Origin: Acidobacteriota bacterium
Lineage (GTDB): Bacteria; Actinomycetota; Acidimicrobiia; Spongiisociales; UBA5794
Reading direction: 5' to 3'
Length of the DNA: 6,611 bases
Assembly: GCA_004356175.1 (NCBI GenBank)
Contig: SMXV01000097.1
Coordinates: 1-6,611, forward strand
This document shows positions 5,426-6,611 of the stretch, piece after piece. Under the pieces are notes generated by a model. The model was given only the letters and a program-made list of their open reading frames with translations. It searched no databases and was not told the origin of the DNA. Position numbers and translations under genes: made by a program. Positions within the stretch are counted from its first letter, which is position 1. Each line of letters starts with the position of its first letter.

Positions 5426-5528
5426 GAGACCGTTCGATACTGCATGTCGGCCACCTCGACGACCGTGCGCAGCGAATCGCACAGCGCCGCTACCATTGCC
5501 ATATTGCTGGCGCTTAGCGGAGGTTTCT
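5426..5528 (+). other. trpS-guaB3 gap, nothing convincing except the ribosome-binding site
   Basis: This 103-bp gap holds a small GTGCG/CGCAC inverted repeat (5465-5469, 5478-5482) with an 8-nt loop and no U-tract. That is too weak to call a terminator. No clear promoter is seen, so cotranscription with trpS is possible. Confidence 0.4.
5519..5523 (+). promoter_or_regulatory. Strong Shine-Dalgarno GGAGG for the guaB3 GTG start
   Basis: GGAGG followed by TTTCT (5 nt) and GTG 5529. This is the strongest ribosome-binding site in the window and fixes a GTG start that an ATG-only search would miss. Confidence 0.8.
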
Positions 5529-6611
5529 GTGGAAATCGAGATCGGAAAAGGAAAGTCTGGTCGTCGTGCCTGGGGCTTCGACGACATAGCAATAGTGCCG
5601 ACCAGGCGCACCAGAGATCCCGAAGATGTCGACCTGTCGTGGGAGTTGGATGCATTCACATTCGCCCTTCCGATGATGGCATCCGGCATGGACTCGGCAG
5701 TGACACCGAAGACCGCAATCGAGATCGGCAGACTTGGCGGCCTTGCAACGCTCAACCTTGAGGGACTCTGGACTCGCTACGAGGATCCCCTTCCGGTGTA
5801 CGACGAGATTGCCTCACTCGAAGACCACAACGCAACGCGCCGCATGCAGGAGCTCTATCGCGCACCTGTTGATCCCGATCTCATCACACTGCGTGTCAGA
5901 GAGATGAAGGATGCGGGCATAGTGACATGTGGCAGCCTTGCCCCTCCAACCGTTGCAAAATACATCGATTACGCGCTTGCTGGCGGACTCGACATACTTG
6001 TCATTCAGGGCACTGTGGTGTCAGCCGAGCATGTGTCGTCACGGGACGAACCGCTCGACCTGACTCAATTTATCCGCGAAATCGACGTTCCTGTGATTAT
6101 CGGGGGGACTGCCTCGTATTCAGGCGCGCTCCACTTGATGAGAACAGGAGCCGTTGCGGTTCTTGTAGGTGTTGGGCCAGGCGCTGCGTGCACAACCCGC
6201 GGCGTCCTCGGGATCGGCGTCCCTCAGGCAACAGCAATCGCGGACGCCGCCGCCGCACGGTCCGCCTACCTCGAGGAGTCGGGAAGATACGTTCATGTGA
6301 TTGCAGATGGGGGCATGCGAACCGGCGGCGACGTGTCGAAGGCGATAGCGGTAGGTGCGGATGCCGTGATGATCGGTTCTCCGCTGGCTGCAGCTTCTGA
6401 GGCGCCGTCGAAGGGCTACCACTGGGGAATGGCGACATTCCACGCAACCCTGCCGCGGGGCTCACGTGTATTCACCGGGACTCTCGGGACGCTCGCTGAG
6501 ATACTCATCGGTCCAGCGTACGAGAACGACGGGAAACGCAACCTCTTTGGTGGGTTGCGAGGTTCCATGGCAACAACGGGCTACGCAACCGTGAAAGAGT
6601 TTCAAAAGGCC
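5529..6611 (+). CDS. guaB3: GuaB3-family IMP dehydrogenase-related protein (C-terminus off the right edge)
   Basis: From GTG 5529 the frame is open for 361 codons to the last base; GuaB3 proteins are about 370-385 long, so only a short tail is missing. Seen: MEIEIGKGKSGRRAWGFDDI at the N-terminus, typical of GuaB3; PMMASGMDSAVTP; a TIM barrel without the CBS pair of classical GuaB; GVGPGAACTTRG with catalytic-loop Cys221; ADGGMRTGGDVSKA and GADAVMIGSPLA for phosphate and nucleotide binding; then NLFGGLRGSMATTGY. Family knowledge: IMPDH oxidises IMP to XMP with NAD+, committing it to GMP synthesis; some GuaB3 enzymes have been shown to have IMPDH activity, but in actinobacteria a separate GuaB usually does this and the GuaB3 role is less clear. 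Catalytic residues look intact, so an enzyme is likely. It lies 103 bp after trpS. Confidence 0.93.
   Translation, partial: MEIEIGKGKSGRRAWGFDDIAIVPTRRTRDPEDVDLSWELDAFTFALPMMASGMDSAVTPKTAIEIGRLGGLATLNLEGLWTRYEDPLPVYDEIASLEDHNATRRMQELYRAPVDPDLITLRVREMKDAGIVTCGSLAPPTVAKYIDYALAGGLDILVIQGTVVSAEHVSSRDEPLDLTQFIREIDVPVIIGGTASYSGALHLMRTGAVAVLVGVGPGAACTTRGVLGIGVPQATAIADAAAARSAYLEESGRYVHVIADGGMRTGGDVSKAIAVGADAVMIGSPLAAASEAPSKGYHWGMATFHATLPRGSRVFTGTLGTLAEILIGPAYENDGKRNLFGGLRGSMATTGYATVKEFQKA

Noticed and set aside
5927..6400. Arg/Cys-rich open frame inside guaB3
   Set aside because: Shadow frame of the GuaB3 coding sequence with an implausible composition.

Overview
The window reads as ordinary chromosome from a moderately GC-rich bacterium, most likely an actinomycete-type organism (Actinomycetota). 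The best clue is a GuaB3-type IMP dehydrogenase paralogue, a family typical of Actinobacteria and Cyanobacteria. TANNNT boxes placed at leaderless-transcript distance before several start codons fit the same picture. Acidimicrobiia or a relative is only a guess.

Layout. (1) 1-420, minus strand: N-terminal 140 residues of a RimJ/RimL-like GNAT acetyltransferase whose C-terminus lies off the left edge. (2) 452-988, plus: a Nudix hydrolase of the CoA-pyrophosphatase (NudL) type, divergent from the GNAT gene across only 31 bp. (3) 1054-2445, plus: a PLP-dependent group II aromatic-L-amino-acid decarboxylase homologue. (4) 2446-2665: a non-coding junction between convergent genes, filled with an unusual 7-bp repeat (TCTRGTN) in two tandem modules, each with a forward and an inverted arm. 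(5) 2666-4246, minus: citramalate synthase (cimA). (6) 4247-4444: the divergent cimA/trpS promoter region, carrying a tandem duplication (period 71 bp) of a palindrome-bearing block. (7) 4445-5425, plus: tryptophanyl-tRNA synthetase (trpS). (8) 5529-6611, plus: GuaB3-family protein, cut by the right edge after 361 codons.

The genes are mainly metabolic housekeeping: CoA/nucleotide clean-up, amino-acid decarboxylation, the citramalate route to isoleucine, tRNA(Trp) charging and purine metabolism. They do not form one pathway. Candidate transcription units are nudix-decarboxylase and trpS-guaB3. The putative first genes of transcripts (GNAT, Nudix, cimA, trpS) have a TANNNT box 6-7 nt before the start codon and little room for a leader, whereas the second genes (decarboxylase, guaB3) have clear Shine-Dalgarno sequences and GTG starts.

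The items most worth a second look are the heptad-repeat modules (one inverted arm supplies the cimA stop codon), the duplicated palindrome between cimA and trpS, and an isoleucine where the decarboxylase family's catalytic-loop tyrosine should be. No phage, CRISPR, insertion sequence, defence system or RNA gene is visible.
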